DNA of 64,000 nt from Guptibacillus algicola (GTDB taxonomy: Bacteria > Bacillota > Bacilli > Bacillales > Guptibacillaceae). A program made the position numbers and the translations under genes. Positions 27,267-35,588 of this stretch are shown piece after piece. Where the stretch lies: positions 157,631 through 221,630 of the forward strand of contig NZ_JAIVAF010000006.1 of NCBI RefSeq assembly GCF_020171805.1, read 5' to 3'. The notes under the pieces are model-generated. The model did not search any database, was not told the DNA's origin, and saw only the letters and a program-made list of their open reading frames with translations. The first letter of the stretch is position 1; each line of letters begins with the position of its first letter.

Positions 27267-28619
27267 ATGAAACAGTCACATAAAGTTATCTTACACCCTT
27301 TACTCGAGGAAACGGGACAAAACCAACTTATTATTCCAGAATTCCTTGCATCGAAGTGGCGCATTAAGAATACGAACGTGTTATTTAACTGCGGATCTCT
27401 ACAATACCCTGTTCACCTTGAGAGCTACGAAACAGACACTGATCAAGCGGTTTATTGCTCACCGGATATTCTATCGAGCCTCTACCTTCCTTCTGATGGC
27501 GTGCGTGTTCTCTTAACCTACTGTAAAGAAACAAACGCGATTAAGATAGGACCTATATTCTGCTTAGCTACAAATGCCAGCGGAAATGAAGAACTTCCGT
27601 TTTCAGCATACACTGATTTTTGCGTAGAGATCGCAAAATTCTGCGAAGAACACCACATCTTTTTCTATGTAAATACCTTAAAAAACTGGGATGAAAACTC
27701 AGTGATCGGTAAGAGATGGCAAACTGATCAATGGATCGAATACACGCTCCCCTTACCTTCCATCATCTATAATCGCATTCATTCAAGACGATTGGAGAAC
27801 TCTAGCCAAATTAATAGCTTAAAGGAATTTTGGAGAAAGCATAACATACCTTATTTTAATGAAGCATTCATAGATAAATGGGATGTTCATCAAATGCTCC
27901 TACTATACGAGGAAATAGCACCTTACCTCCCTGAAGCAGTTATGCTCGACTCCATGGATAGTTTGAATCAGATGATGAACCTGTACGATACCGTATACCT
28001 TAAACCAATTAACGGAAGTCAAGGAAGACATATTTATCGTATTAGCAAAAGTGACGATTGTTATTTACTTGGCTACTCGAGCTTTAGTGGAAACAAAACG
28101 TTAACATCTCATACCATATCAGGTCTATACCCCGCTATCCGGGCAAGAAGTAAACGCGTACCATACCTAGTCCAACAAGGGATTCCCCTCTTTGAAGTGG
28201 AGGATTGTCCCGTGGATTTTCGGATTCTTTGTTTGAAGGGTCCTGGAGATAAATGGAGGGTTGTTTCATCTGTAGCGCGCGTATCTCAATCGAGAGATCA
28301 ATTCGTATCAAACATTGCTCGTGGGGGGTTATTAAAGTCAGTCGATGAAGTTCTAACACAATTTGATAAAGATTCTAGAAAACAAACTAAACGAATCCTT
28401 CCAGAGTTGGCGCTAGAAATATCACGAATCATCGATCGTGAAACAGAAGGAATGTATGGAGAGCTAGGGATTGATTTAACCATAGACAAAGAAGGTCACC
28501 CGTGGATCATTGAAGTGAATACAAAACCTTCTAAAACCCCTGACAATCCTTCAAATAATCATTGCCGTCCGTCAGTCAAAGCATTGATTCAGTTCGTTTA
28601 TTGGTTCACTTCTAACTAA
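27267..28619 (+). CDS. YheC/YheD-family ATP-grasp protein, copy 1 (long form)
   Basis: 450 residues. Two parts: an N-terminal domain (about 1-110, shared with copy 3) and a C-terminal ATP-grasp domain with KPINGSQGRHIY as phosphate loop and EVNTKPSKTP as metal-binding motif. The family is described as endospore coat-associated; ATP-grasp enzymes join a carboxylate to an amine or thiol with ATP, so a peptide-like product is possible but unproven. The ATG at 27267 follows CGAGGG; an upstream in-frame ATG at 27234 lacks a ribosome site. First of four adjacent paralogues; 12 bases to the next. Confidence 0.85.
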   Translation: MKQSHKVILHPLLEETGQNQLIIPEFLASKWRIKNTNVLFNCGSLQYPVHLESYETDTDQAVYCSPDILSSLYLPSDGVRVLLTYCKETNAIKIGPIFCLATNASGNEELPFSAYTDFCVEIAKFCEEHHIFFYVNTLKNWDENSVIGKRWQTDQWIEYTLPLPSIIYNRIHSRRLENSSQINSLKEFWRKHNIPYFNEAFIDKWDVHQMLLLYEEIAPYLPEAVMLDSMDSLNQMMNLYDTVYLKPINGSQGRHIYRISKSDDCYLLGYSSFSGNKTLTSHTISGLYPAIRARSKRVPYLVQQGIPLFEVEDCPVDFRILCLKGPGDKWRVVSSVARVSQSRDQFVSNIARGGLLKSVDEVLTQFDKDSRKQTKRILPELALEISRIIDRETEGMYGELGIDLTIDKEGHPWIIEVNTKPSKTPDNPSNNHCRPSVKALIQFVYWFTSN

Positions 28620-28631
28620 GAGAGGTGAAGA

Positions 28632-29684
28632 ATGGATACTTTCGGAATCATGCAAACCTCTTTTCGACATGAGAAGAAATATGTACGTGAACTAGCACGA
28701 GCTGGTACAGCCTCTGGCTTTACTGTAGTACGCTTCCAACCTCACGGACATTTACGATCGACCATTCTAGGTCTTAAATATGACAGCTCCCGTGACCGTT
28801 GGAGAAGAACGACATTTCCGATTCCGGCTTTAATCTATGACCGCTGTTTTCATAACGCTCCTTCTAAACAAACACTTACGTTTATTAAAGAACTCAAAAA
28901 ACAATCAAATACCACATTTCTTGGCTATGGGTTACCGGGAAAATGGGCCGTTTACAACAAATTAAAAACCGATACTATTTTAGCGCTACACCTTCCGGCA
29001 ACGTTTCAGCTCAGCACACATACCGGAATAAGGGTTATTCACAACATACTAGAAGAAAAATCAGAAGTACTATTAAAACCTCTCAACGGATCTCAAGGCA
29101 ATGGCCTTGTCTATATTACGATGCACGATCATGGCTTTCATTCGCAAATCAATCATAAAGGAGACATTCTCCATCATAATTATGATACAACTAGATCTTT
29201 TCATAACTTTATTGAGAATTTAATCTCACAAAAAGACTATATCGCTCAGGAAATGCTTAACCTCCGCGATAATCACAACAATCCATTTGACCGAAGAGTG
29301 GTGATGAAAAAACAAGGTGACTCATGGAAGGAACTTGGTCGTGCCACCCGTGTAGGTATGCCCCATTCGTTTGTTTCCAACCTTCATAGTGGCGGTGTGA
29401 TTAAATTTAGTGATGATCTTGATCTATCGAAAGACGTGTTAGTTAGATCAGAAGAGCAAATTTCTCAGCTTTCATTAAGAACAGCGAAATTATTAGAGCT
29501 ACATTTTCCACCTAAATTTGAGCTTGGGCTCGACTTTGGTATTGATCAAACAGGACATGTTTGGCTATTAGAAGCAAATTCAAAACCAGGTCACACAATT
29601 ATCCAGGATAAACACGAGCTTCATTTCCTTCCTTTTCAATACTGTCGATACCTTCAGTCTCAAAAGAAAGGGGTTAACAAATGA
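28632..29684 (+). CDS. YheC/YheD-family ATP-grasp protein, copy 2 (short form)
   Basis: 350 residues. Begins directly at the pre-grasp region (MDTFGIMQTSFRHEKKYVRELARAG) without the N-terminal domain of copies 1 and 3. ATP-grasp motifs KPLNGSQGNGLVYI and EANSKPGHTI are intact, and HSGGVIKF matches the HxGG block seen in the other copies. Ribosome site AGAGGTGA. Overlaps copy 3 by four bases (ATGA), so the two are coupled. Confidence 0.85.
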   Translation: MDTFGIMQTSFRHEKKYVRELARAGTASGFTVVRFQPHGHLRSTILGLKYDSSRDRWRRTTFPIPALIYDRCFHNAPSKQTLTFIKELKKQSNTTFLGYGLPGKWAVYNKLKTDTILALHLPATFQLSTHTGIRVIHNILEEKSEVLLKPLNGSQGNGLVYITMHDHGFHSQINHKGDILHHNYDTTRSFHNFIENLISQKDYIAQEMLNLRDNHNNPFDRRVVMKKQGDSWKELGRATRVGMPHSFVSNLHSGGVIKFSDDLDLSKDVLVRSEEQISQLSLRTAKLLELHFPPKFELGLDFGIDQTGHVWLLEANSKPGHTIIQDKHELHFLPFQYCRYLQSQKKGVNK

Positions 29685-31060
29685 TGATAGACCCATGTTT
29701 ATTGAAGAAAGACACGACTTCCTCTGGTTGCCTTTATGTCCCGCCTTCAACATTTAAATCCTACGTTGACAGGGTATCCTTTCCAAACAAGCTTTGTTTT
29801 GGATCTAGAACATCGTTCTGTTCTGTTTCTCCACACCCTGATAACAAAGAGGAATACATGATGTCAGAGGACTTGTGGAAGATACTAGGTATTCCTAAAA
29901 AAACATCTGTTCATCTTTTTGAACATGGAGACTCTCTTCATATCGGTCCACTAATTGGCGTATTCACTGCTGGATTCACAAAAGATAGTATGCGACCTAT
30001 TGGAGAACGCAGCATGTATTTTGCGAAATTATTAACTGCCGCTAGAAAATGCGGCGCGTTTGCATTTGTATTTGGTGCACATCAAGTGGATTTTAAAGAG
30101 CAGACCATTAAAGGACTCACGTATAACAAAAAGGGATGGAGACAGATTAAAATTCCTCTTCCCGACGTCGTGTATGATCGTCTTCCAAATAGAAGCTCTG
30201 AATCGTTGGAACAAGTAGCTAAAACGAAACGCCTTCTTCAGTCTCAGCACCTCATACCATGGTTCAACCCAAGCTTCTTTGATAAATGGAAGGTTTTTGA
30301 GAAACTACAAGATGATGATGCTGTTCGTCACTACTTACCAGGAACAATTCTAAATCCAAAACAAGAAACCCTTGCGAAAATGTTAGAAGAATATGAGCAA
30401 ATCTACATCAAACCTGCTAATGGCAGTCTTGGTTTAGGAATTCAGCAGATTCTTAAACCTGCTAATGAAAAATATTATTATTGTCGTTTTCGCACTGGTA
30501 AAGAGAATAGACTTAGGAGCTATAGCTCTTTGTCTAGATTGATCAAACAACAGTACCCTTCTGGTAAATTAGATGGCTTTATTGTTCAACAGGGAATTGA
30601 TCTCCACCGAATTAATCAACGACCTATGGATTACCGCGTTCACACAAACAAAAACAAAGTAGGGAAGTGGGAAGTTAGCGCAATCGCTGCAAAAATTGCA
30701 GGTGAAGGAAGTTTAACCACCCACACTTCTTCTGAAGGTACAGTAAAAACATTAAATGAACTCGTTACCGATTATGGATTCAGCAAGGATTACGAGAATT
30801 TATTGAGTGAGGCTGCTCTTAAGCTTAGTCATTCACTCGATGATAAGATACCTGGTTTCATCGGTGAGTTTGGATTTGATTTAGGAATCACTAAAAATGA
30901 AGAAATCTACGTATTTGAAGCAAATTCCAAGCCTGGCAGGAGTATTTTTGACCATAAACGTCTTAAGGCAGAAGAACTTAAGACGCGCGTACTGCCAATG
31001 GAATATGCAATTCACCTTGCGAAATCTGCTATCGAAAAAGCACTGGTCAACCAACGATGA
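29681..31060 (+). CDS. YheC/YheD-family ATP-grasp protein, copy 3 (long form)
   Basis: 459 residues. N-terminal domain of about 105 residues, then the paralogous grasp region with GPLIGVFTAGF, KPANGSLGLGIQQI and EANSKPGRSIF. Contains YRVHTNKNKVGKWEVSAIAAKI, the central sheet motif conserved in all four copies. Two adjacent ATGs at the start; AAAGGGG lies seven bases before the first. Closest in shape to YheD of B. subtilis (about 450 residues). Overlaps copy 4 by four bases. Confidence 0.86.
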   Translation: MMIDPCLLKKDTTSSGCLYVPPSTFKSYVDRVSFPNKLCFGSRTSFCSVSPHPDNKEEYMMSEDLWKILGIPKKTSVHLFEHGDSLHIGPLIGVFTAGFTKDSMRPIGERSMYFAKLLTAARKCGAFAFVFGAHQVDFKEQTIKGLTYNKKGWRQIKIPLPDVVYDRLPNRSSESLEQVAKTKRLLQSQHLIPWFNPSFFDKWKVFEKLQDDDAVRHYLPGTILNPKQETLAKMLEEYEQIYIKPANGSLGLGIQQILKPANEKYYYCRFRTGKENRLRSYSSLSRLIKQQYPSGKLDGFIVQQGIDLHRINQRPMDYRVHTNKNKVGKWEVSAIAAKIAGEGSLTTHTSSEGTVKTLNELVTDYGFSKDYENLLSEAALKLSHSLDDKIPGFIGEFGFDLGITKNEEIYVFEANSKPGRSIFDHKRLKAEELKTRVLPMEYAIHLAKSAIEKALVNQR

Positions 31061-32223
31061 TCCAACTTTTCTATGATAATGAGAGCAATAAATGGTCACA
31101 AAGAAGTACTTATCAAATATTATATTGGGGGAAAGAGCAACTTTCGCTCTCCCCCCCTTCAACTAAATCAGTCAGACCAATTATTAAAGTCAACTCGAAT
31201 AAGAACGGCATCCGTCCTTTAGTTGGTATTCTTGCAGGTGACAATTCGAATTACCATTTCAGTGGTAACACCGCAATCTTCACATCCATTCAAAATGAAA
31301 TCACAAAACATGGTGGGTTATCATTTGTATTCACTCCATCAAGTATTAGAAAAACCTATATTACAGGCTATATCTTTGATGAAACAACAAAGAAATGGAC
31401 AGGTTATCGATTTCCATATCCAAACATCGTTTATAACAGAATCCCCACTCGGAAAGAAGAAAGTTCTAGAGGAGTAAGGAACATATTGAATTACTTAGAT
31501 AAAAAAGAGCTTCCCTACTTCAATAAACGCTTTCTTAATAAAGCCGACCTTTATCGTCTGCTTAATTGTCATGATGAGGTAAAACCTTACTTACCTAATA
31601 CTGAACTTCTAACTCCAGATAATCTTGAACCCTTTCTATTACAAAACCCTACAGCATACTGCAAACCGTCTACAGGGAGCAAAGGACATGGTATTTTCAA
31701 ACTTGAAGCTACCGCAAACGGGTACAAATATAGTGATCATGATAACTCGATTTGTTTCGATACGATTAATGACCTTTCTTCTTATCTTCAACCAAAACTG
31801 AAAGAAGTTTACCTTATTCAAAAAGCGGTATCACTTAGTACTCATGGGAACTATCGATACGATTTCAGAGTTTTGCTCCAAAAACCTTATAACTTCTGGC
31901 AAGTGACTGGTATCGGAATACGAGCAAATGAAAAAGAACATTTAACCACTCATGTCCCACGAGGTGGTCGTATCTTTTCGTTCGATAAGATTGCTGACCA
32001 TAGTGATGAAATCAAGATTAAGAAATTAGCCCTTACAACTGCCTCTCTTATTGATCATGAAGGTTTATTTGCAGAACTCTCAATGGATATTGGAAAAGAT
32101 AGTAATGACGACTTGTGGATTTTCGAAGTGAACGCCAAACCTATGCGATTTGATGAGCCATCGATTCATCAGGCATCCATCTCTTCCCTTATATCTGCTT
32201 TTCGAACATTTTCAGCGTATTAA
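31057..32223 (+). CDS. YheC/YheD-family ATP-grasp protein, copy 4 (intermediate form)
   Basis: 388 residues. Short, divergent N-terminal domain (MIQLFYDNESNKW to about 50), then RPLVGILAGD, KPSTGSKGHGIFKL and EVNAKPMRFDEPS. The metal motif NxKP is intact but the loop is KPSTGS instead of KPxNGS, so the asparagine conserved in copies 1-3 is missing. Length is near that of YheC of B. subtilis (about 360). Last of the four, followed 49 bases later by yheE. Confidence 0.84.
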   Translation: MIQLFYDNESNKWSQRSTYQILYWGKEQLSLSPPSTKSVRPIIKVNSNKNGIRPLVGILAGDNSNYHFSGNTAIFTSIQNEITKHGGLSFVFTPSSIRKTYITGYIFDETTKKWTGYRFPYPNIVYNRIPTRKEESSRGVRNILNYLDKKELPYFNKRFLNKADLYRLLNCHDEVKPYLPNTELLTPDNLEPFLLQNPTAYCKPSTGSKGHGIFKLEATANGYKYSDHDNSICFDTINDLSSYLQPKLKEVYLIQKAVSLSTHGNYRYDFRVLLQKPYNFWQVTGIGIRANEKEHLTTHVPRGGRIFSFDKIADHSDEIKIKKLALTTASLIDHEGLFAELSMDIGKDSNDDLWIFEVNAKPMRFDEPSIHQASISSLISAFRTFSAY

Positions 32224-32272
32224 CCTGATGTGTTATGATATAAAAAAGCGTTTTCAGCCAGGGGGAATATAG

Positions 32273-32497
32273 ATGTTATCGCATTTTCAATATAAACAAA
32301 TAGGACCTAAAGTACGAAAGCCGAAATGGGAGGTATCCTTTTTCTATCAAGGCGCATATTATCGATCGCTCTACCTTCATAACGGAGAATTCGACTGGTT
32401 CGAACCTTCGCCTAAAGAAGAAGACAAATCAAAGCTACAATCCCAAATTCATGAACTGATGCTCTTTCATGTTTATGAGAATCCAGCTAATAATTAA
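32273..32497 (+). CDS. yheE: YheE (DUF5342) protein
   Basis: 74 residues, soluble and aromatic-rich. MLSHFQYKQIG start and YRSLYLHNGEFDWFEPSP fit YheE, which follows yheD in B. subtilis. Function unknown. Ribosome site AGGGGGAA six bases before the ATG. Confidence 0.85.
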   Translation: MLSHFQYKQIGPKVRKPKWEVSFFYQGAYYRSLYLHNGEFDWFEPSPKEEDKSKLQSQIHELMLFHVYENPANN

Positions 32498-32547
32498 ACC
32501 ACTACCTTCACATACTAACCCTATAGAATACTATAGGGAGTTGAAGA

Positions 32548-32733
32548 ATGATGCCAAAGAAGAAGGTAGACGGGTCTCAATACGAAGGACGAGACAAGTT
32601 TGACATGGATATCGACCGTATGGTGAATGAAGGCATGGCTGGCGGAGCAGTTCATCAAAGCTATAGACAAGCTCAAATCGAAGAAGCGATTCCAGTTATG
32701 GAACAAGAACCACCTCATAAATGTGACGGGTAA
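32548..32733 (+). CDS. Small acidic protein, possibly DUF4025/YozQ-like
   Basis: 61 residues, soluble. Not firmly recognised; MVNEGMAGGAVHQSYRQAQIEEA recalls the short YozQ-type proteins. Ribosome site GGGAG seven bases upstream and a good terminator downstream support it as a gene. Two adjacent ATGs at the start. Confidence 0.6.
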   Translation: MMPKKKVDGSQYEGRDKFDMDIDRMVNEGMAGGAVHQSYRQAQIEEAIPVMEQEPPHKCDG

Positions 32734-32753
32734 CATTAGGATGGTATAATAAT

Positions 32754-32788
32754 GAGAACCTCTGCCATAGACAGAGGTTCTTTCTTAT
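32754..32788 (+). terminator. Terminator before the PucR-like regulator
   Basis: Perfect 10-bp stem AGAACCTCTG / CAGAGGTTCT with a 7-base loop and TTCTTATT. Confidence 0.85.
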
Positions 32789-32811
32789 TGAAGCAAAAAG
32801 GAGGTTCAGGA

Positions 32812-33705
32812 ATGATGAACAACAATTTATCCGAACTATATGGCGAAGATTATACAGTAGCATCTGAACAGCCTGAACAATTCTATTGGTATGAAACCGC
32901 AGATGGTGATCGGTTCGGTATTCGGAAATCCCGCTTGTCACATGATGAACAAGTGCTACTCGATGCCCTCTTTCCTTCAAAAGGTATAAAAGAAAACATC
33001 GACGATACACTTCAACAAAAGTGGGCATCGTTACTTTTTAATGAAAACATGGAGCTTCCACCATTGAAGGAAAAAAAATTAAGATACATACATTTTCATC
33101 TGAAAGAGGCGCCATCAGACTTTAGTGAATTCCAAGAAGCAATGATCGGATTGTTCTCAACAGACGTGGTATTCCTTTTTAAGAATGAAAAAGAAGGTGT
33201 TATGATTCAAGAAAGTATTGAAGACGAACACCTTATTGAAGAGCTAGAACAAATGGCAGCAGCATTAACGGCTGATTTTTTTCTCGAGATGTCTCTCTTC
33301 GTAGGACAGGTCATTCATAACACTGATCCATCGAATTTACTTAGCACCTATCAAACTGAGGTGAAATGGTTTGCATCCGGAATAAACTTGATGCCTTCAC
33401 AATTGGTTTTCACCCAAACGGCAATTGTACCGGCAATCTTATTTAGTGAAGCAAGTCAGGAAACGATTCACTATTTGCAGACGCTGATCGAGCCAGTAAG
33501 TGACGATGCTGAGTTATTGAAAAGCATACGAGCTTATTTGGAATCAAACTTGAATATCACGCTAGCTTCTAAACAGTTATATGTACATAGAAACAGCTTA
33601 CAATACCGTGTAGATAAATTCATCGAACGAACAGGAATCGATGTGAAATCATTTAAAGGAGCCGTCATGGTATACCTGGCTCTCTATACTCTCGAGCTGC
33701 GTTGA
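32812..33705 (+). CDS. PucR/CdaR-type helix-turn-helix regulator
   Basis: 297 residues from the ATG after AAAGGAGG. The C-terminal 60 residues (LLKSIRAYLESNLNITLASKQLYVHRNSLQYRVDKFIERTGIDV) are the PucR-type HTH that ends CdaR/PucR activators. The N-terminal 230 residues carry no recognised sensor. Regulators of this type control sugar-acid or purine catabolism; because it stands directly before msmX, control of the ATPase or of linked sugar uptake is plausible but not shown. Confidence 0.8.
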   Translation: MMNNNLSELYGEDYTVASEQPEQFYWYETADGDRFGIRKSRLSHDEQVLLDALFPSKGIKENIDDTLQQKWASLLFNENMELPPLKEKKLRYIHFHLKEAPSDFSEFQEAMIGLFSTDVVFLFKNEKEGVMIQESIEDEHLIEELEQMAAALTADFFLEMSLFVGQVIHNTDPSNLLSTYQTEVKWFASGINLMPSQLVFTQTAIVPAILFSEASQETIHYLQTLIEPVSDDAELLKSIRAYLESNLNITLASKQLYVHRNSLQYRVDKFIERTGIDVKSFKGAVMVYLALYTLELR

Positions 33706-33721
33706 TCAACGCAGCTTCTTT
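33694..33721 (+). terminator. Terminator at the end of the PucR-like gene
   Basis: Perfect 9-bp stem AGCTGCGTT / AACGCAGCT with loop GATC; stop codon is inside the hairpin; TTCTTTAT follows. Confidence 0.82.
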
Positions 33722-33738
33722 ATGTCATTCGTTCATTA

Positions 33739-33767
33739 TGCACAAAATAACTCTTAAATTTTGTGCA
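33739..33767. promoter_or_regulatory. Perfect inverted repeat upstream of msmX
   Basis: TGCACAAAAT and ATTTTGTGCA, 10-bp arms separated by nine bases, centred about 94 bases before the msmX start. No T run follows, so it reads as an operator rather than a terminator. The regulator is unknown; the adjacent PucR-like protein is one candidate. Confidence 0.55.
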
Positions 33768-33846
33768 CGCCTCCAATTTACGACAGCGTTTTCATAACGT
33801 AAACTTAGAACTAGTTAAAGACAGTTACTTATTAGGAGGCATAACA

Positions 33847-34944
33847 ATGGCTGAAATTAAATTAAATCACATTTATAAAAGATATGATAATAAATTCGAG
33901 GCTGTTAAAGATTTTAACCTCGATATAAAAGATAAAGAATTCATCGTATTTGTTGGACCATCAGGTTGCGGTAAGTCAACAACTTTGCGTATGATTGCTG
34001 GACTTGAGGATATCTCTGATGGAGACCTCGTAATCGGTGAAAAACGAGTAAACGACGTAGCTCCGAAAGACCGCGATATCGCAATGGTTTTCCAGAACTA
34101 TGCTCTTTATCCACATATGAACGTCTATGACAATATGGCGTTTGGTTTAAAGCTTCGTAAGTTTGATAAAAAAGAAATCGAGCGACGCGTAATGGATGCT
34201 GCTCGTATCCTTGGTCTTGAAAATTTGCTTGATCGTAAGCCTAAAGCCCTTTCTGGTGGTCAGCGTCAGCGTGTTGCATTAGGACGAGCTATCGTACGTG
34301 ACCCTCAAGTATTCTTGATGGATGAGCCTCTATCTAACCTTGATGCAAAGCTACGAGTGCAGATGCGTGCTGAAATCTCTAAACTTCATCAGCGTCTTCA
34401 AACGACAACCATTTACGTAACACATGACCAAACAGAAGCGATGACGATGGCAACGCGTATCGTAATAATGAAAGACGGTGTCATTCAACAAGTTGGTTCA
34501 CCTAAAGAAGTATATGATGCTCCTGATAACGTATTTGTTGGTGGATTTATCGGATCTCCTGCAATGAACTTCCTTCGTGGACAACTAGAAGATGGTTACT
34601 TCAAGATGAACGATCTCAAAGTCAAAGTTCCTGAAGGAAAAATGAAAACACTACGTGACAATGGCTACACGAATAAAGAGATTCTTCTTGGTATCCGCCC
34701 AGAAGATATTCATGACGAGCCAGTTTTCATCGAATCTTCTCAGGATACAAAGATTGAAGCAACAATCGATGTAGCAGAATTAATGGGTGCTGAAACGTAC
34801 CTCTACTCAAAAGTAGCTGATCAAGACTTCATCGCTCGTGTCGATTCCCGCTCTGACGTTCATAGTGGCCAAAATATCGAGCTTGCATTGAATATGAATA
34901 AATGTCACTTCTTCGATACAGATACAGAACAGCGTATTTATTAA
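33847..34944 (+). CDS. msmX: Sugar ABC transporter ATPase, MsmX/UgpC type
   Basis: 365 residues. Walker A GPSGCGKST, signature LSGGQRQRVALGRAIVRDP, Walker B FLMDEPLSNLDAKLR, H-loop YVTHDQTEAM, followed by the TOBE/OB regulatory domain (about 235-365, with ILGIRPEDI). MsmX serves several separate sugar importers in B. subtilis, and again no permease is beside it here. Start ATG follows TTAGGAGGC; an in-frame start 28 codons upstream has none. Its terminator has been split by a MITE-like insertion. Confidence 0.92.
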   Translation: MAEIKLNHIYKRYDNKFEAVKDFNLDIKDKEFIVFVGPSGCGKSTTLRMIAGLEDISDGDLVIGEKRVNDVAPKDRDIAMVFQNYALYPHMNVYDNMAFGLKLRKFDKKEIERRVMDAARILGLENLLDRKPKALSGGQRQRVALGRAIVRDPQVFLMDEPLSNLDAKLRVQMRAEISKLHQRLQTTTIYVTHDQTEAMTMATRIVIMKDGVIQQVGSPKEVYDAPDNVFVGGFIGSPAMNFLRGQLEDGYFKMNDLKVKVPEGKMKTLRDNGYTNKEILLGIRPEDIHDEPVFIESSQDTKIEATIDVAELMGAETYLYSKVADQDFIARVDSRSDVHSGQNIELALNMNKCHFFDTDTEQRIY

Positions 34945-34956
34945 TTTACAAAAGCT

Positions 34957-34977
34957 GAACCCCTTTTTAGGGTGTCA
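34957..34977 (+). other. Left half of the split msmX terminator
   Basis: AACCCCTTTTTAGGGTG forms the stem of a terminator, but the T tract that should follow it lies 471 bases away at 35452-35459, on the far side of the inserted element. Joining the flanks restores ACCC, loop CTTTTTA, GGGT and eight T. Confidence 0.6.
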
Positions 34978-35025
34978 GATTGTTGAGAAAGTCTTAAAGA
35001 CCATCTGCACGGATAGTGAGGCGAT

Positions 35026-35156
35026 TTCCGCTTCAGGATGCTCGCTTTCCGCGGGGCGGGCGGTGAGTCTCCTCGTCGCTTTCAAAACGCTCCTGTGGGG
35101 TCTCACCTGTCCGCACGTCCCGCAGGAGTCGAGCATCCTTCCGCTCCAATCAACAT
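35026..35156. repeat. GC-rich palindromic intergenic repeat, module 1
   Basis: About 130 bp, GC content well above the surroundings. Outer arms GATT...AGGATGCTCG and CGAGCATCCT...AATC pair; the interior (CCGCGGGGCGGGCGG, GTCTCACC, GTCCCGCAGGAGT) forms side hairpins. From general knowledge this resembles a hairpin repeat scattered between genes in many Bacillaceae (GACTCCTGCGGGA ... CCGCGGAAAGCGAG type). Confidence 0.7.
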
Positions 35157-35263
35157 TGATATGTGGTTTCGAAAATAAGAAAAGCCATTAAATTACTTTT
35201 AGGGATATAAAACAGAGGACTACTTAATCATAATCAGTCGGAAAGTTTGCTTTGATTGATTGC

Positions 35264-35398
35264 TACCTAGTAGGAGTGAATACCACTTGACTCCCGTGGA
35301 AAACGGGCGTTTGAGACTCGGAGTGGACGGCTTTTTGTCCGCGAGGAGGCTCAGGCGTTCGTCCACAGGAAAGCAAGTGGTATTCAAACTCCTACGGC
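35264..35398. repeat. GC-rich palindromic intergenic repeat, module 2 (inverted, diverged)
   Basis: Outer arms AATACCACTTG and CAAGTGGTATT pair perfectly, with flanking AGGAGT/ACTCCT. Interior GACTCCCGTGG, GAGGAGGCTC and CAGGAAAGCAAG parallel module 1 on the opposite strand, but the arms differ in sequence. Confidence 0.65.
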
Positions 35399-35474
35399 AT
35401 AGGGAACACATTAATCAAGTTTCTCTACAAACTGACACCCTTTTTAGGGTGTTTTTTTTGTTTTCCATAACCTG

Positions 35475-35540
35475 CATGAACTCATCGTGGAAAGTCAATA
35501 ATGGTTCATGATTGACTTTAGAGCAAATGCTCACTAAAAT
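35475..35540 (+). promoter_or_regulatory. Sigma-A promoter with interleaved operator-like repeats
   Basis: TTGACT (35512-35517), 17-base spacer and TAAAAT (35535-35540). Overlapping the -35: AAAGTCAAT (35491) with ATTGACTTT (35511), perfect 9-bp arms. Interleaved with it: CATGAAC (35475) and GTTCATG (35504), perfect 7-bp arms. A 12-bp palindrome GAGCAAATGCTC (35521-35532, arms GAGCA/TGCTC) fills the spacer. Position fits transcription of the binding-protein gene 50 bases downstream. Confidence 0.6.
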
Positions 35541-35588
35541 TAAACCTGTAATTCATATCAACTTTGTTGGGATTAAGGAGGAATTAGT

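Larger units (their letters stand above)
34970..35440. mobile_element. MITE-like 471-bp element
   Basis: Bounded by 21-bp inverted repeats with two mismatches (GGGTGTCAGATTGTTGAGAAA at 34970 and the complement of GGGTGTCAGTTTGTAGAGAAA ending at 35440) and flanked by a direct repeat TTTTTA (34964-34969 and 35441-35446). No open reading frame of transposase type inside. Interior carries two GC-rich hairpin modules in opposite orientation (separate entries). The parent transposon cannot be named. Confidence 0.72.

Noticed and set aside
33739..33767. Inverted repeat before msmX as a terminator
   Set aside because: AT-rich arms with no T run after them, and a good terminator lies just upstream at 33694-33721.
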